A stretch of 64,000 nt of DNA from contig SRUQ01000008.1 of the NCBI GenBank assembly GCA_004791255.1, positions 186,001 to 250,000 on the forward strand, written 5' to 3'. This document shows positions 18,423 to 27,551 of the stretch, in pieces; position 1 is the stretch's first letter, and each line of letters starts with the position of its first letter. Made by a program: the position numbers and the translations under genes. Source of the stretch: a bacterium M00.F.Ca.ET.205.01.1.1. Lineage in GTDB: Bacteria; Pseudomonadota; Alphaproteobacteria; Rhizobiales; Rhizobiaceae. Below the pieces are notes generated by a model. It worked only from the letters and a program-made list of their open reading frames with translations. It searched no databases and had not been told where the DNA came from.

Positions 18423-19940
18423 ATGAGCTCGAAGGACGATCCTTTTGGCCCGGCGGGCAAGACCGTCATTCGCGCTACTCCACGGCGCGAGCGAAAGCCA
18501 GCGCCAGCCTCTCAGGAGCCCGCCGCGGATGGCGGGCAGCGCTCGCAGGTCAAGGACTCGACAGTGTTCGATCCCGGCGTCGGCCAGCACAAACCGCCGG
18601 GCTGGGCATCCGGGACCGTCATCTATCAAGGAGTTCCTTCCGCCGCGACCGGCGGCAGCGGTTCTGCGGCAGCACCGCCGTCGGCGATGCGGCAGGAAAC
18701 ATTGCTCGATGTCACGGACAGCGTCAGATATGGCGCGGCAAACCCGATCCTGGCCGCAGCCGCGCCGCTGCTGATGCTGTTCGGCCAGCTCAGGCTCATC
18801 CCAGTCGAGCGGCAAGCGGAGCCGTTGGCGGAACATATCGCAGAAGCGATAGACAAATTCGACAGGACGCTAGGGAAATCAGGCGTTGCGGAAGAAGATG
18901 CGCGGATCGCGAAATTCGTCCTCTGCGAAACCGCCGACGACCTCATCGGCAACCTGCCCTGGCCACGGAAAGACGCCTGGGCGCAGCACAGCCTGCTGTC
19001 GCAGTTCTTCCACGTCGAGCCGAGCGGCACGGGCTTCTTCGAAGCTCTGAACAAGGTATTGGCCAGCCCGGAGGCCCATCAGGATCTGCTCGAACTGATG
19101 CATGCCTGCCTGTCGCTGGGGTTCGAAGGCCAGTATCGAGGCCTGACACGCGAAGACACCAACCTCGAACGCGTTCGGCGCGACGTCTACGAAACACTCC
19201 GCTATTTCAAGGCGCGCGCGGACGAGGACATCTCGCCCCGCTGGCAGGGCCTGGCGGCAGCGACGACGCGGTCGTCGATACGCCTGCCGCTCTGGGCGGT
19301 TGCGGCAGCGGCGTCGGCGCTGCTGACCGCCGCGTTCTTCGCGCTGCGGGTCTTCATCACCAATGAAGGCGATGCGGCCGCCGGCGAATTGCTGGCGCTC
19401 AACCCATCGACGCCGATCACCATCGAGAGGGCCAGCGTGGCGCCGCTGGCCGAGCCGGAGAAGGTCACCCCACCCCCGACCACGGCCACAACCACGCAGA
19501 TCGACCGCATCCGCTCGGCACTGGCCAAGGAAGTCGAAGCCGGCGGGCTGACCATCGGCACGAAGGGCGACTTCATCGTGGTGGAAATCAGCAATCAGCT
19601 GCTGTTCCAGTCCGGCAAGGCCGATGCGAAACCGGAGTTCCAGCCGATTGCCGCCGACATCGCCGCCGCCCTGCAGCCCGAGCGCGGCCCGATCAGGATC
19701 GTTGGCCATACGGACAATGTGAAGCCGCGCAAATCGAGCCCGTTCAAGTCCAATTTCGACCTTTCCGTCGCCAGGGCGAAGGCCGTCGAAACAATGATGG
19801 CGCCGAGTTTCAGCGACCCTTCGCGACTGGCCGTCGACGGCAAGGGCGAGGACGAGCCGATCGCCGACAATGCGACGCCGGAAGGCCGCGCCAAGAACCG
19901 CCGTGTCGATGTGATGATCGCCAAGGAGGAGACGCTGTGA
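18423..19940 (+). CDS. tssL: T6SS inner-membrane protein TssL with C-terminal OmpA domain (copy 2)
   Basis: This 505-residue protein has a Pro/Ala-rich cytoplasmic start (about 1-90) and a DotU domain (about 100-275) with LLELMHACLSLGFEGQYRG, the family landmark. One membrane helix follows (about 290-315), then an OmpA-like domain (about 385-505) with IVGHTDNVKP and KNRRVDVMIA. The architecture is the same as copy 1, but the sequence is clearly divergent, so this is an old duplication or separate acquisition, not a recent copy. The gene ends 22 bases before tssM copy 2. Confidence 0.93.
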   Translation: MSSKDDPFGPAGKTVIRATPRRERKPAPASQEPAADGGQRSQVKDSTVFDPGVGQHKPPGWASGTVIYQGVPSAATGGSGSAAAPPSAMRQETLLDVTDSVRYGAANPILAAAAPLLMLFGQLRLIPVERQAEPLAEHIAEAIDKFDRTLGKSGVAEEDARIAKFVLCETADDLIGNLPWPRKDAWAQHSLLSQFFHVEPSGTGFFEALNKVLASPEAHQDLLELMHACLSLGFEGQYRGLTREDTNLERVRRDVYETLRYFKARADEDISPRWQGLAAATTRSSIRLPLWAVAAAASALLTAAFFALRVFITNEGDAAAGELLALNPSTPITIERASVAPLAEPEKVTPPPTTATTTQIDRIRSALAKEVEAGGLTIGTKGDFIVVEISNQLLFQSGKADAKPEFQPIAADIAAALQPERGPIRIVGHTDNVKPRKSSPFKSNFDLSVARAKAVETMMAPSFSDPSRLAVDGKGEDEPIADNATPEGRAKNRRVDVMIAKEETL

Positions 19941-19962
19941 GCACGGCCGGTTGGAAGCGCCC

Positions 19963-22900
19963 ATGATGCGTTGGCTGCTGCGGCTCTCCAGCGTGATCGC
20001 GCTCGCCGGCTTTTCGGCGGCGGTGTGGTTTGCCGGGCCGCTGATCCGCTTTGCCGACACCCGCCCCCTGGGACCGACCTGGCTGCGCGCGACAATCGTC
20101 GGCGTGATCGTGGCGGCCGTGGCGCTCTTCTACGGATTGCGCTTCTGGCGGACGCGCAAGGCGCAGAAGGCGCTCGAGACGGCCGTTGCCCGCAGCGACG
20201 ACAGGGATGATGACTCGCAGGTGCTCGAGGCACGCATGACCGAGGCGATCGCCGCGCTCAAACGGTCGAGCGGCAAGCGCAATTTCCTCTATGATATCCC
20301 CTGGTACATCATTATCGGCCCGCCCGGTGCCGGCAAGACCACGGCACTGGTGAATTCCGGGCTGAATTTTCCGCTGGCCGGTTCGGGGGCCGCCCAGCCG
20401 GTCGCCGGCGTCGGCGGCACTCGCTCCTGCGACTGGTGGTTCACTGACGAGGCCGTGCTGATCGACACGGCGGGACGCTACACGACGCAGGATTCCAATG
20501 CCCAAAGCGATCAGAAGAGCTGGCTGGCCTTCCTGTCGCTGCTCAAGCGATACCGAACAAAGCAGCCGATAAATGGGGTCATCCTGGCTATCAGCCTCGC
20601 TGATCTCATCAGCTTCGACGATCGGCAGCTTGACGCTCACGTCGCCGAGATACGCAGTCGCCTGCGCGAAATCCACGAGACGCTGAAAATCCAGTTTCCT
20701 GTTTATCTGCTGTTCACCAAGGCCGATCTGGTTTCCGGATTCATGGACTATTTCGGCGCTTTCGACGAGCCGCGCCGGCGCAAGGTCTGGGGCGCGACGT
20801 TCCAGACCACGGATCGCAACAAGAACATGGCCGCCGAGGCCCCGGCCGAATTCGACGCGTTGGCAAGACGCCTGGTCGAAGAGATGCCCGACCGTCTTCA
20901 GGAAGAGGCTGACCCGGGCGCACGCATATCCGTCTTTGGTTTTCCGGCCCAGTTCGGCGCGCTGAAAAGCCGCGTCGCAAATTTTGTCGCCAGCCTGTTC
21001 GATCCGACGCGCAGCCAGGTGAATGTCAGCCTGCGTGGACTCTATTTCTCGTCGGGCACGCAAGAAGGAACGCCAATCGATCAGGTGCTGGGCGCCATCG
21101 GCCGCAGCTTCGGCAGCCAGTCCAGCGGCCACCTCTCAGGAACTGGCAAAAGCTTCTTCCTGCACGATCTGTTGGCGAGCGTCATTTTTGCCGAATCCGG
21201 ATGGGTCTCGTACGACAAATCGGCTGTCAGGCGTGCGGCGATCGCCAGATTTGCAGGACTTTCCGCGATCGCGCTGATCGCTGCGGCGGCGCTTGGCACC
21301 CTGGCTTTGAGCTTCACAGCCAACCGGTCGCTGATCGCTTCGACGTCACATGCCATGGGCCAATATCGCGAGACGGCGGATGCACTGCTCAAGAGCACCG
21401 AGGTGACCGATGTCGACCTCGAAAACGTCATTGGTCCGCTCGACCAGTTGCGCGATCTGCCGGCCGGGTTCGAAACCGGCGACGCGCCGACACCGATCGA
21501 AGAGACGTTCGGCCTCAGCCAGCGGGAGAGACTGCTTTCGGCATCCAAGACGGCTTACCGGCAGGCGCTGGAACGAATGCTGCGATCGCGGCTGCTGATC
21601 CAGGCCGAGCGGACGATCCAGGCGAAGATGGCCGATCCCGACGCGCTCTACGAGCCGTTGAAAATCTATCTGATGCTTGGCGGCAAGGCGCCGAAGGTCG
21701 ACGACGCGCTGATCATTTCCTGGATGAAGCAGGATTGGGAACAGAACCGCTATCCCGGCGAAAACAACCGCGAAGGACGCGAGCATCTCGAAAAGCATTT
21801 GCGCGCCATGCTTGCCCTTGATGACGCCTACGATCCGGTTTTCGAACTGAACCAGCCGCTCGTCGAAGCCGCTCAACGCTCGCTTGGGCGAATGAGCCTC
21901 GCCGACCGTGCCACCGCATCGATCAAGTCGGCGGTCTATGCGGCCGCGCTAGAGGATTTTTCAGTGTCCGCCAAAACCGGCCCGGAAGCGCAACTGCTGT
22001 TCGAGCGGGTCGATGGCGGCGACTTGGCGGGCCTTCGCGTTGCCGGCGTCTACACCTATGCCGGCTTCAACAAATTCTACCTCGGGCAACTGTCGCGCAT
22101 TGCCCAGACACTCGTCGACGACCAGTGGGTGCTCGGCGGCGGCGGCGAGCAAGGCGGCCTCGATCAGGAATTGCTCAAGCTCGGGCCCGAACTTCTCGAT
22201 AGCTACGGAAAGGACTTCGCAGCGGCGTGGAACGGCGTTCTCGACCAGCTCAAGTTCAAAGCGATGCTGAAGGACAAGCCGGACTATATGGCCCTTTCCG
22301 CCGTCGCCTCGCCAAGCTCCCCGATCGAACAGCTGTTTACGGCGATCGCCGACGAAACAGCCCTGACACGGGAAGATGCCACAGGGGTTGAAGCCGGCAC
22401 GGTTGAAGGACAGTCCCAGGACGCCGCCAACATGGCCAGGGGGTTGGCGCGCATCGGCATTCAAGTCGCCACCGGAAAATCGCAGAGCCGAGCCGGCTCG
22501 GAATCCGCAAGTGCGCAGAACCCGAAACCTGGGGCCAATATCGAAGCTCAGTTCCGGTCGTTCCAGACCCTTGTCAGCGGTCCTGCCGGACGCCGTCCAA
22601 TCGATGCCTTGACCCAGAATTTTCGCGATATCTACAAAAGCCTGAAACTGGCGAGCGACGTGCCTTCGCAGACGGAACGCGTCAACGCGAACCTGCAGCT
22701 TCAGATAGCCACCCTTCGCGCCAATGTCTCGCGATTGCCCAAGCAGCTTGGCCGGATGATCAATGCGACAGCGGACGAGTTTGAGGGCAACGTCGCCCAA
22801 ACGTCGGTGGCCAATTTGAACCAGATGCTCGACCAGGCGGTTACGGCTCCCTGCGAGGCGGCGGTCAACGGCCATTATCCCTTTGCCAGCGATGGCACCG

Positions 22901-23508
22901 AGGACATCTCGATGGCGGATTTCGCCAAACTGTTTGCCCCTGGCGGGTTGATGGACCGGTTCTTCGCGCAGAATCTCGCCTCGCTGATCGATATGACCGG
23001 TCAGGAGTGGAACTGGAAACAGGATGCGCGGTTCGGACGCGACCTGTCGAAATCGACGCTGAAGAACTTCCAGCTTGCAGCCGAAATCCGCAGCGCCTTC
23101 TTTCCCCAGGGCGGATCAACGCCCTCGATCAGCGTCACCGTCACGCCGTTCTCGCTGCATGGCGACGCCGATGCGGCGGTGCTTGATGTCGATGGCCAGA
23201 CCGTGCAGAGCAACCAGGCGGGGAACGCCCCGACAACCGTGACATGGCCGACGAGCACGGCCTCCGGATCCGCCAGCCTGAGCCTGACCCCGGAGATGCC
23301 GGGGCGTGAATCCGCCATCCGGTTCGAAGGGCCGTGGGCGCTGAAGCGATTGCTCGACAAGGCGACCGTCACCGGCAGCGACAGCAATGTCCAGGCGCGT
23401 TTCGTGATCGGCGGCCGCGACGTGACCTATACGATCCAGACTGGCTCCGGCCCCAGCCCCTTCCTGCTTCCGGCACTTTCCGGATTCAGCTGCCCGAAGG
23501 CGTTTTGA
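19963..23508 (+). CDS. tssM: T6SS inner-membrane protein TssM (IcmF) (copy 2)
   Basis: This protein of about 1181 residues has two N-terminal membrane helices (about 5-60) and a Walker A GPPGAGKT at residues 119-126. A third membrane helix is encoded near 21240-21320, followed by a long periplasmic region and a C-terminal beta domain ending in Pro-Leu-rich strands and a final Cys-containing segment. It has the same domain order as copy 1 but is divergent throughout. I chose ATG 19963; an in-frame TTG at 19951 is less likely. With no second tssJ here, it must use the TssJ at 2568, another one, or none. Confidence 0.94.
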   Translation: MMRWLLRLSSVIALAGFSAAVWFAGPLIRFADTRPLGPTWLRATIVGVIVAAVALFYGLRFWRTRKAQKALETAVARSDDRDDDSQVLEARMTEAIAALKRSSGKRNFLYDIPWYIIIGPPGAGKTTALVNSGLNFPLAGSGAAQPVAGVGGTRSCDWWFTDEAVLIDTAGRYTTQDSNAQSDQKSWLAFLSLLKRYRTKQPINGVILAISLADLISFDDRQLDAHVAEIRSRLREIHETLKIQFPVYLLFTKADLVSGFMDYFGAFDEPRRRKVWGATFQTTDRNKNMAAEAPAEFDALARRLVEEMPDRLQEEADPGARISVFGFPAQFGALKSRVANFVASLFDPTRSQVNVSLRGLYFSSGTQEGTPIDQVLGAIGRSFGSQSSGHLSGTGKSFFLHDLLASVIFAESGWVSYDKSAVRRAAIARFAGLSAIALIAAAALGTLALSFTANRSLIASTSHAMGQYRETADALLKSTEVTDVDLENVIGPLDQLRDLPAGFETGDAPTPIEETFGLSQRERLLSASKTAYRQALERMLRSRLLIQAERTIQAKMADPDALYEPLKIYLMLGGKAPKVDDALIISWMKQDWEQNRYPGENNREGREHLEKHLRAMLALDDAYDPVFELNQPLVEAAQRSLGRMSLADRATASIKSAVYAAALEDFSVSAKTGPEAQLLFERVDGGDLAGLRVAGVYTYAGFNKFYLGQLSRIAQTLVDDQWVLGGGGEQGGLDQELLKLGPELLDSYGKDFAAAWNGVLDQLKFKAMLKDKPDYMALSAVASPSSPIEQLFTAIADETALTREDATGVEAGTVEGQSQDAANMARGLARIGIQVATGKSQSRAGSESASAQNPKPGANIEAQFRSFQTLVSGPAGRRPIDALTQNFRDIYKSLKLASDVPSQTERVNANLQLQIATLRANVSRLPKQLGRMINATADEFEGNVAQTSVANLNQMLDQAVTAPCEAAVNGHYPFASDGTEDISMADFAKLFAPGGLMDRFFAQNLASLIDMTGQEWNWKQDARFGRDLSKSTLKNFQLAAEIRSAFFPQGGSTPSISVTVTPFSLHGDADAAVLDVDGQTVQSNQAGNAPTTVTWPTSTASGSASLSLTPEMPGRESAIRFEGPWALKRLLDKATVTGSDSNVQARFVIGGRDVTYTIQTGSGPSPFLLPALSGFSCPKAF

Positions 23509-23509
23509 G

Positions 23510-23671
23510 ATGAACCCAGCGCTTTTCGATGCCGCAGCAGCATGCGTCCGCCTCAGGGTTCAGGACCTTAATTTCGATACTTTAATGGTCGAGCCTGTGG
23601 CAAAATGGCTTGCGCGAGCGCCTGGGAGCGCGCCGCAGAGGACGCTTAACAAGCGTTTGGTGGCAAGTTGA
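23510..23671 (+). CDS. Possible small protein between tssM copy 2 and the PP2C phosphatase gene
   Basis: A 53-residue frame starts at ATG 23510, one base after the tssM stop, and ends in TGA 23669-23671, overlapping the TTG start of the phosphatase gene. The product (MNPALFDAAAACVRL...LNKRLVAS) has no motif I recognise and no membrane helix. Tight spacing at both ends supports translation, at least as a coupling leader. It may equally be chance, or a remnant of a tagF-like gene, which often precedes pppA. Confidence 0.35.
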   Translation: MNPALFDAAAACVRLRVQDLNFDTLMVEPVAKWLARAPGSAPQRTLNKRLVAS

Positions 23672-24441
23672 GCGACGTTGCCCTTCCCTTTGACAGTTTC
23701 GGCGTGAGCCACAAGGGCTGTCTGCGCGAGCACAATGAAGACAACTATCTGGTCGAGCCAGAAACCGGCCTCTGGGTGGTGGCCGACGGAATGGGTGGAC
23801 ATGAAGCCGGCGAGGTCGCTTCGGCCAGCATTGTCGACCATCTGGCCACGGTCGGCATAGCAAGCTCGGCCCCGGATCTGCGGGCGCGCTTCGAGGACAG
23901 GCTGAGCCGGGCCAATGCCGAGATCCGCGGGATATCCGAGTCACGCGGCATAACCATCGGCTCGACGGTTGCGGCGCTGTTGGCGATGGACGGGCGCTTT
24001 GCCTGCCTGTGGGCAGGCGACAGCCGGGTCTATCTGATCCGCAACGCCTCGATCTCGCAGATTTCGAAGGATCACACCGAAGTGCAGGAACTGCTCGACC
24101 GAGGCGTGATCAGCGCGGCCGAGGCGCTCACCTGGCCACGCCGCAATGTCATCACCCATGCGGTGGGCGTCAGCGATGACTTCGTCATCGACTACCAGCA
24201 AGGCGAACTGATGCCGGGCGACATTTTCGTGCTGAGCACCGATGGGCTGACGGCGCATGTCAGCGATGCCGAGATCGAGGCGGCAGTGGTTTCGGCAACA
24301 CCCCAGGCGGCATGCGAAAATCTCCTGGAAACCGTGCTGGCGCGGGGCGGCACGGACAATGTCACCATCGTGCTGGTGAAGATCGGAAACGGGCGCAATG
24401 GACAGACGCTCCGCCCTGACTTCTCCAAAGCGGAGGGCTGA
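23668..24441 (+). CDS. pppA: T6SS PP2C-type protein phosphatase PppA
   Basis: This 257-residue PP2C phosphatase has metal-binding and signature motifs in order: REHNEDN (20-26), ADGMGGHEAGE (39-49), WAGDSR, LSTDGLT and GGTDNVTIV near the end. It should remove phosphate from threonines on the FHA protein and reset T6SS activation set by PpkA. The likely start is TTG 23668 with GGTGG just upstream; no in-frame ATG fits the family start. It ends 5 bases before ppkA, forming the standard phosphatase-kinase pair. Confidence 0.92.
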   Translation: MSDVALPFDSFGVSHKGCLREHNEDNYLVEPETGLWVVADGMGGHEAGEVASASIVDHLATVGIASSAPDLRARFEDRLSRANAEIRGISESRGITIGSTVAALLAMDGRFACLWAGDSRVYLIRNASISQISKDHTEVQELLDRGVISAAEALTWPRRNVITHAVGVSDDFVIDYQQGELMPGDIFVLSTDGLTAHVSDAEIEAAVVSATPQAACENLLETVLARGGTDNVTIVLVKIGNGRNGQTLRPDFSKAEG

Positions 24442-24446
24442 CGCGG

Positions 24447-27032
24447 ATGAGCGCCGACGACAAGACGCGACTATCGCCACAGGTGGCCAACACCGCCGTC
24501 GGCACGCAGCTCAGCGGCATCTACGAACTTGACGAGCGGATTGCATTCGGCGGCATGGGCGAGGTCTATCGCGGCCACAACATCCAGACCGGCGACCATG
24601 TCGCGATCAAGATCGTGCTGCCTGAGTTTGCCCGAGATCAGACGATCCTGTCCTTGTTCCGCAAGGAGGCCTCGATCCTCAATCACCTGTCGCATGACGC
24701 GGTCGTGCGATACCACGTCTTCACGATCGATCCGGGGATCGGCCGTCCCTACCTCGCCATGGAATTCGTCGACGGCGCGTCGCTGTTCGACATCATGCGC
24801 CGTGGCCCGATGCCGACCGAAGAGGTCCGCAAGCTCTGCCATCGCCTTGCGTCCGGCCTGAGCGCCGTGCATCAGGCGGGAGCCATCCATCGCGATCTTT
24901 CCCCTGATAACATCATCTTGCCGGGAGGCCGGGTCGACCGCGCAAAGATCATCGATTTCGGCATCGCACGGTCGGCGACCGTGGGCGGCGAGACGCTGAT
25001 CGGCGGCAAGTTCGCCGGAAAATACAATTACGTCTCACCCGAACAGCTCGGGCTGTACAGCGGTGACGTCAGCGAGCAGTCCGACATCTACAGCCTTGGG
25101 CTGGTGCTGGCTGCCGTTTTGCGCGGCAAGCCGCTCGACATGAGCGGATCGCAGTTCGAGGTCATCGAAAAGCGCCGGGTGGTGCCTGATCTCTCCGATA
25201 TCGACGCGGATTTTCGCGACATTGTCGAAGCCATGCTGCAACCGGATCCGCAAGACCGGCCGGTCAGCATGGCCGATATCGCCAGGATGACGCGCGATGA
25301 AGAGGAAGGCACGACGCCGCCGACATCCAGGGCACCCCGCGAGCGGCCGGCCTTGCCGTCGGCCGGGCAGACCCTCGGCCCTGGCCCCACGGTCCAACCC
25401 CAGCGATCCAATGTAACGCCGAACAACGCGCCGGCGGCAAAGGACCCGGGCGAGCAGCGCTTCGTGCCTCATGTGCGGCCAGCGCATCTGTCCGAACCCC
25501 AGCCTTCGCCGGCCACCGCCGGCCGGCCGCTTACACGCCCGGCGGATGGTCCTCAAAAAACCACGAGGACCCCGGTCGTCGCCATCGCCGCCGTGGCGGC
25601 ACTGGCTGTGATATCCGGTGCCGGTCTTTATCTCAGCGACTTCATGACGTCGGCTCCGCCGGTTGCCGGCAAGACATCGCCTTCCGCGCCCCAACCCTCA
25701 AAGCCGGCACCAGAACCGTCAAAGCCGGTCGAGGCGGACAAAGTCGCCGAAGCTGCCGAGCCGGCAAAGACTGTTGCCCCTGCGCAGCCGCAAGCCGAGC
25801 CCGCCAAGCCGCCGACTGAAAATCAGGCCGATGCCGTGCCGGCTCAAAAGCCGCAGCCCTCACAGCCCGCCGCGATTCCTTCGCAGACCATGAAACCCGC
25901 GCCACCGCCGGAAGCGCAGCCGCAGACCGAGGCAAGCACGCCGCCAGTTGCAGGCACGGCCGATGCCAGGCCCGTGCAGGCGCCGGAGCCGGCGACGCCC
26001 ATTACTCCCCCGCCGGCCAAGGAGCCGCCGACACCATCCCCGACGGATGTGCAGCAGCAGCCGGTACAGGTGCCGCCGACAATCCAGCCGGATACGACGG
26101 CCAGCGGCAGTCAAACGCCGGCTCCCTCGCCCGCGCCGACTGCTCCCGCCGCACCGGCCGCCGAGAAGGCCTCAACTCCGCCACCGGCCCAGGCAGAGGT
26201 TGTGGAGAGCCCAAAGCCCGAACCGCCGGCCAGCCAGCCGGCAGCGCCCAAAGTGGCCGAGCCGGCGACCAACCCCTTTGCGAGCCAGCCGGATGCCACA
26301 AACGCCGAGAACCAGACGGCTGCGCCGCCGGCAGCCAAACAGCCGGACCAGCCGGTCGTCGCCTTGAACCTGCCCAAACCGGAGGTTCCCCCGACCGACG
26401 ACACCGCGCAACGGGTCTCCTGGGTTCGCGACTTCGGCGGCGGCGACTGCTTCTATGCGACCATGACGTCGTCAACCGACCAGGCCGCAGGGATCGAAGG
26501 ATTCGGCACTGCGGTCCAGCCATTCGAACGGATGCTGAGCGATTTCCAGGCGAAATTCCATGTCGAGCCGGACATCAGCGTCCGCCTCATCGAGCCAGGC
26601 CAATGCGAGGTCACCAACTTCCTGCGCTTTCTCGGCCAGAGCGCGGCCGACAAGCCGCAGCTTGTTCTCGACCGGACATCGGTGCCGAACGGTACGCCGA
26701 TCAGCGGCACGCTGGTGACGCGTGGCGGGCTCATTTCCAGCGTGCTGTTGATCGATCACAAAGGCATGGTGTTCAATCTCGACGACCGCATGGTAACCGA
26801 ATCGGACAAGGCTACATTCAGCATCCCGATTGGCCTTGGCGCCGCCGACAAGGCCGCGGGAAAGGCCGTGCCGCAGATCATCATGGTGATCACAGGCCCG
26901 CAGGATATTCAGGCGGCGGCCTTCTCCACGCCGACGCCGGCCTCGGTGCTGCTGCCCAAAATCCTCGAAGAGATCGAGACCGACGGATCTCAGTTCTCAG
27001 CCACCGCCAAGTACTTCCGGCTCGGCGGATAG
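24447..27032 (+). CDS. ppkA: T6SS membrane Ser/Thr kinase PpkA with periplasmic C-terminal domain
   Basis: The 861-residue protein has a Hanks-type kinase domain (about 25-285) with Lys55, HRDLSPDN (148-155) and DFG (170-172), all intact. A membrane helix lies at about 376-396. A Pro/Ala/Glu/Lys-rich stalk of about 250 residues leads to a C-terminal domain (about 650-861) with a GGGDCFYATM motif and a second Cys in PGQCEV. PpkA phosphorylates the FHA protein to start secretion. The periplasmic end could sense envelope contact; Cys spacing suggests a disulfide, which is inferred. It pairs with pppA. Confidence 0.93.
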   Translation: MSADDKTRLSPQVANTAVGTQLSGIYELDERIAFGGMGEVYRGHNIQTGDHVAIKIVLPEFARDQTILSLFRKEASILNHLSHDAVVRYHVFTIDPGIGRPYLAMEFVDGASLFDIMRRGPMPTEEVRKLCHRLASGLSAVHQAGAIHRDLSPDNIILPGGRVDRAKIIDFGIARSATVGGETLIGGKFAGKYNYVSPEQLGLYSGDVSEQSDIYSLGLVLAAVLRGKPLDMSGSQFEVIEKRRVVPDLSDIDADFRDIVEAMLQPDPQDRPVSMADIARMTRDEEEGTTPPTSRAPRERPALPSAGQTLGPGPTVQPQRSNVTPNNAPAAKDPGEQRFVPHVRPAHLSEPQPSPATAGRPLTRPADGPQKTTRTPVVAIAAVAALAVISGAGLYLSDFMTSAPPVAGKTSPSAPQPSKPAPEPSKPVEADKVAEAAEPAKTVAPAQPQAEPAKPPTENQADAVPAQKPQPSQPAAIPSQTMKPAPPPEAQPQTEASTPPVAGTADARPVQAPEPATPITPPPAKEPPTPSPTDVQQQPVQVPPTIQPDTTASGSQTPAPSPAPTAPAAPAAEKASTPPPAQAEVVESPKPEPPASQPAAPKVAEPATNPFASQPDATNAENQTAAPPAAKQPDQPVVALNLPKPEVPPTDDTAQRVSWVRDFGGGDCFYATMTSSTDQAAGIEGFGTAVQPFERMLSDFQAKFHVEPDISVRLIEPGQCEVTNFLRFLGQSAADKPQLVLDRTSVPNGTPISGTLVTRGGLISSVLLIDHKGMVFNLDDRMVTESDKATFSIPIGLGAADKAAGKAVPQIIMVITGPQDIQAAAFSTPTPASVLLPKILEEIETDGSQFSATAKYFRLGG

Positions 27033-27044
27033 CATCGGCGCCCG

Positions 27045-27551
27045 ATGGAACGACGCCGCGCCTGTTTGCCTCATCCGTCCGCCGCCCTGCCCGTAAAGCA
27101 GTGCGATCCGGCTCGAACACCGCCGGCCCTGACGGGCCGCGTGAAGCTTGCGGTCATGGCGGGAGCGGCACTGCTGGCCGTGCTGTGCTCCAGCGAAGCG
27201 CGCGCCGAATTCACGGTCTGCAACCAGACGCTCGACGTCGTCAATCTGGCCGTCGGCCAGAAGGTCGACAATGCGGACCAGACCGATGGCTGGTGGACCA
27301 TCGGCGCCAATCAGTGCGTGAACATCATCCGAGAGGAACTGACAAACCGCTACGTCTACATCTACGCAACGGATGTCTTTGGCCATGCGATCCTCACCGG
27401 GTCGACCGAAATGTGCGTCGAGCGGCGGCGTTTCTCGATACGAGGCATCGACGAATGCTGGCAGCGCGGCCATATCGCGGCGCATTTTCTCGAAGTCGAT
27501 ACGCTTGAACAGGTGCGGTGGACCTTCTTCCTGACTGGAAGCAATCCGTGA
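27045..27551 (+). CDS. DUF1036 family exported protein
   Basis: The mature region begins FTVCNQTLDVVNLAVGQ, typical of DUF1036, a small Cys-containing periplasmic domain of unknown function. A signal peptide precedes it (VKLAVMAGAALLAVL...EARA). From ATG 27045 the product is 168 residues with an odd 32-residue extension ahead of the signal. GTG 27141 would give a cleaner signal peptide and may be the true start. It sits between the kinase and the peptidoglycan hydrolase and overlaps the latter by GTGA. Its place suggests a periplasmic helper of the kinase sensor domain or hydrolase; this is inference. Confidence 0.78.
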   Translation: MERRRACLPHPSAALPVKQCDPARTPPALTGRVKLAVMAGAALLAVLCSSEARAEFTVCNQTLDVVNLAVGQKVDNADQTDGWWTIGANQCVNIIREELTNRYVYIYATDVFGHAILTGSTEMCVERRRFSIRGIDECWQRGHIAAHFLEVDTLEQVRWTFFLTGSNP

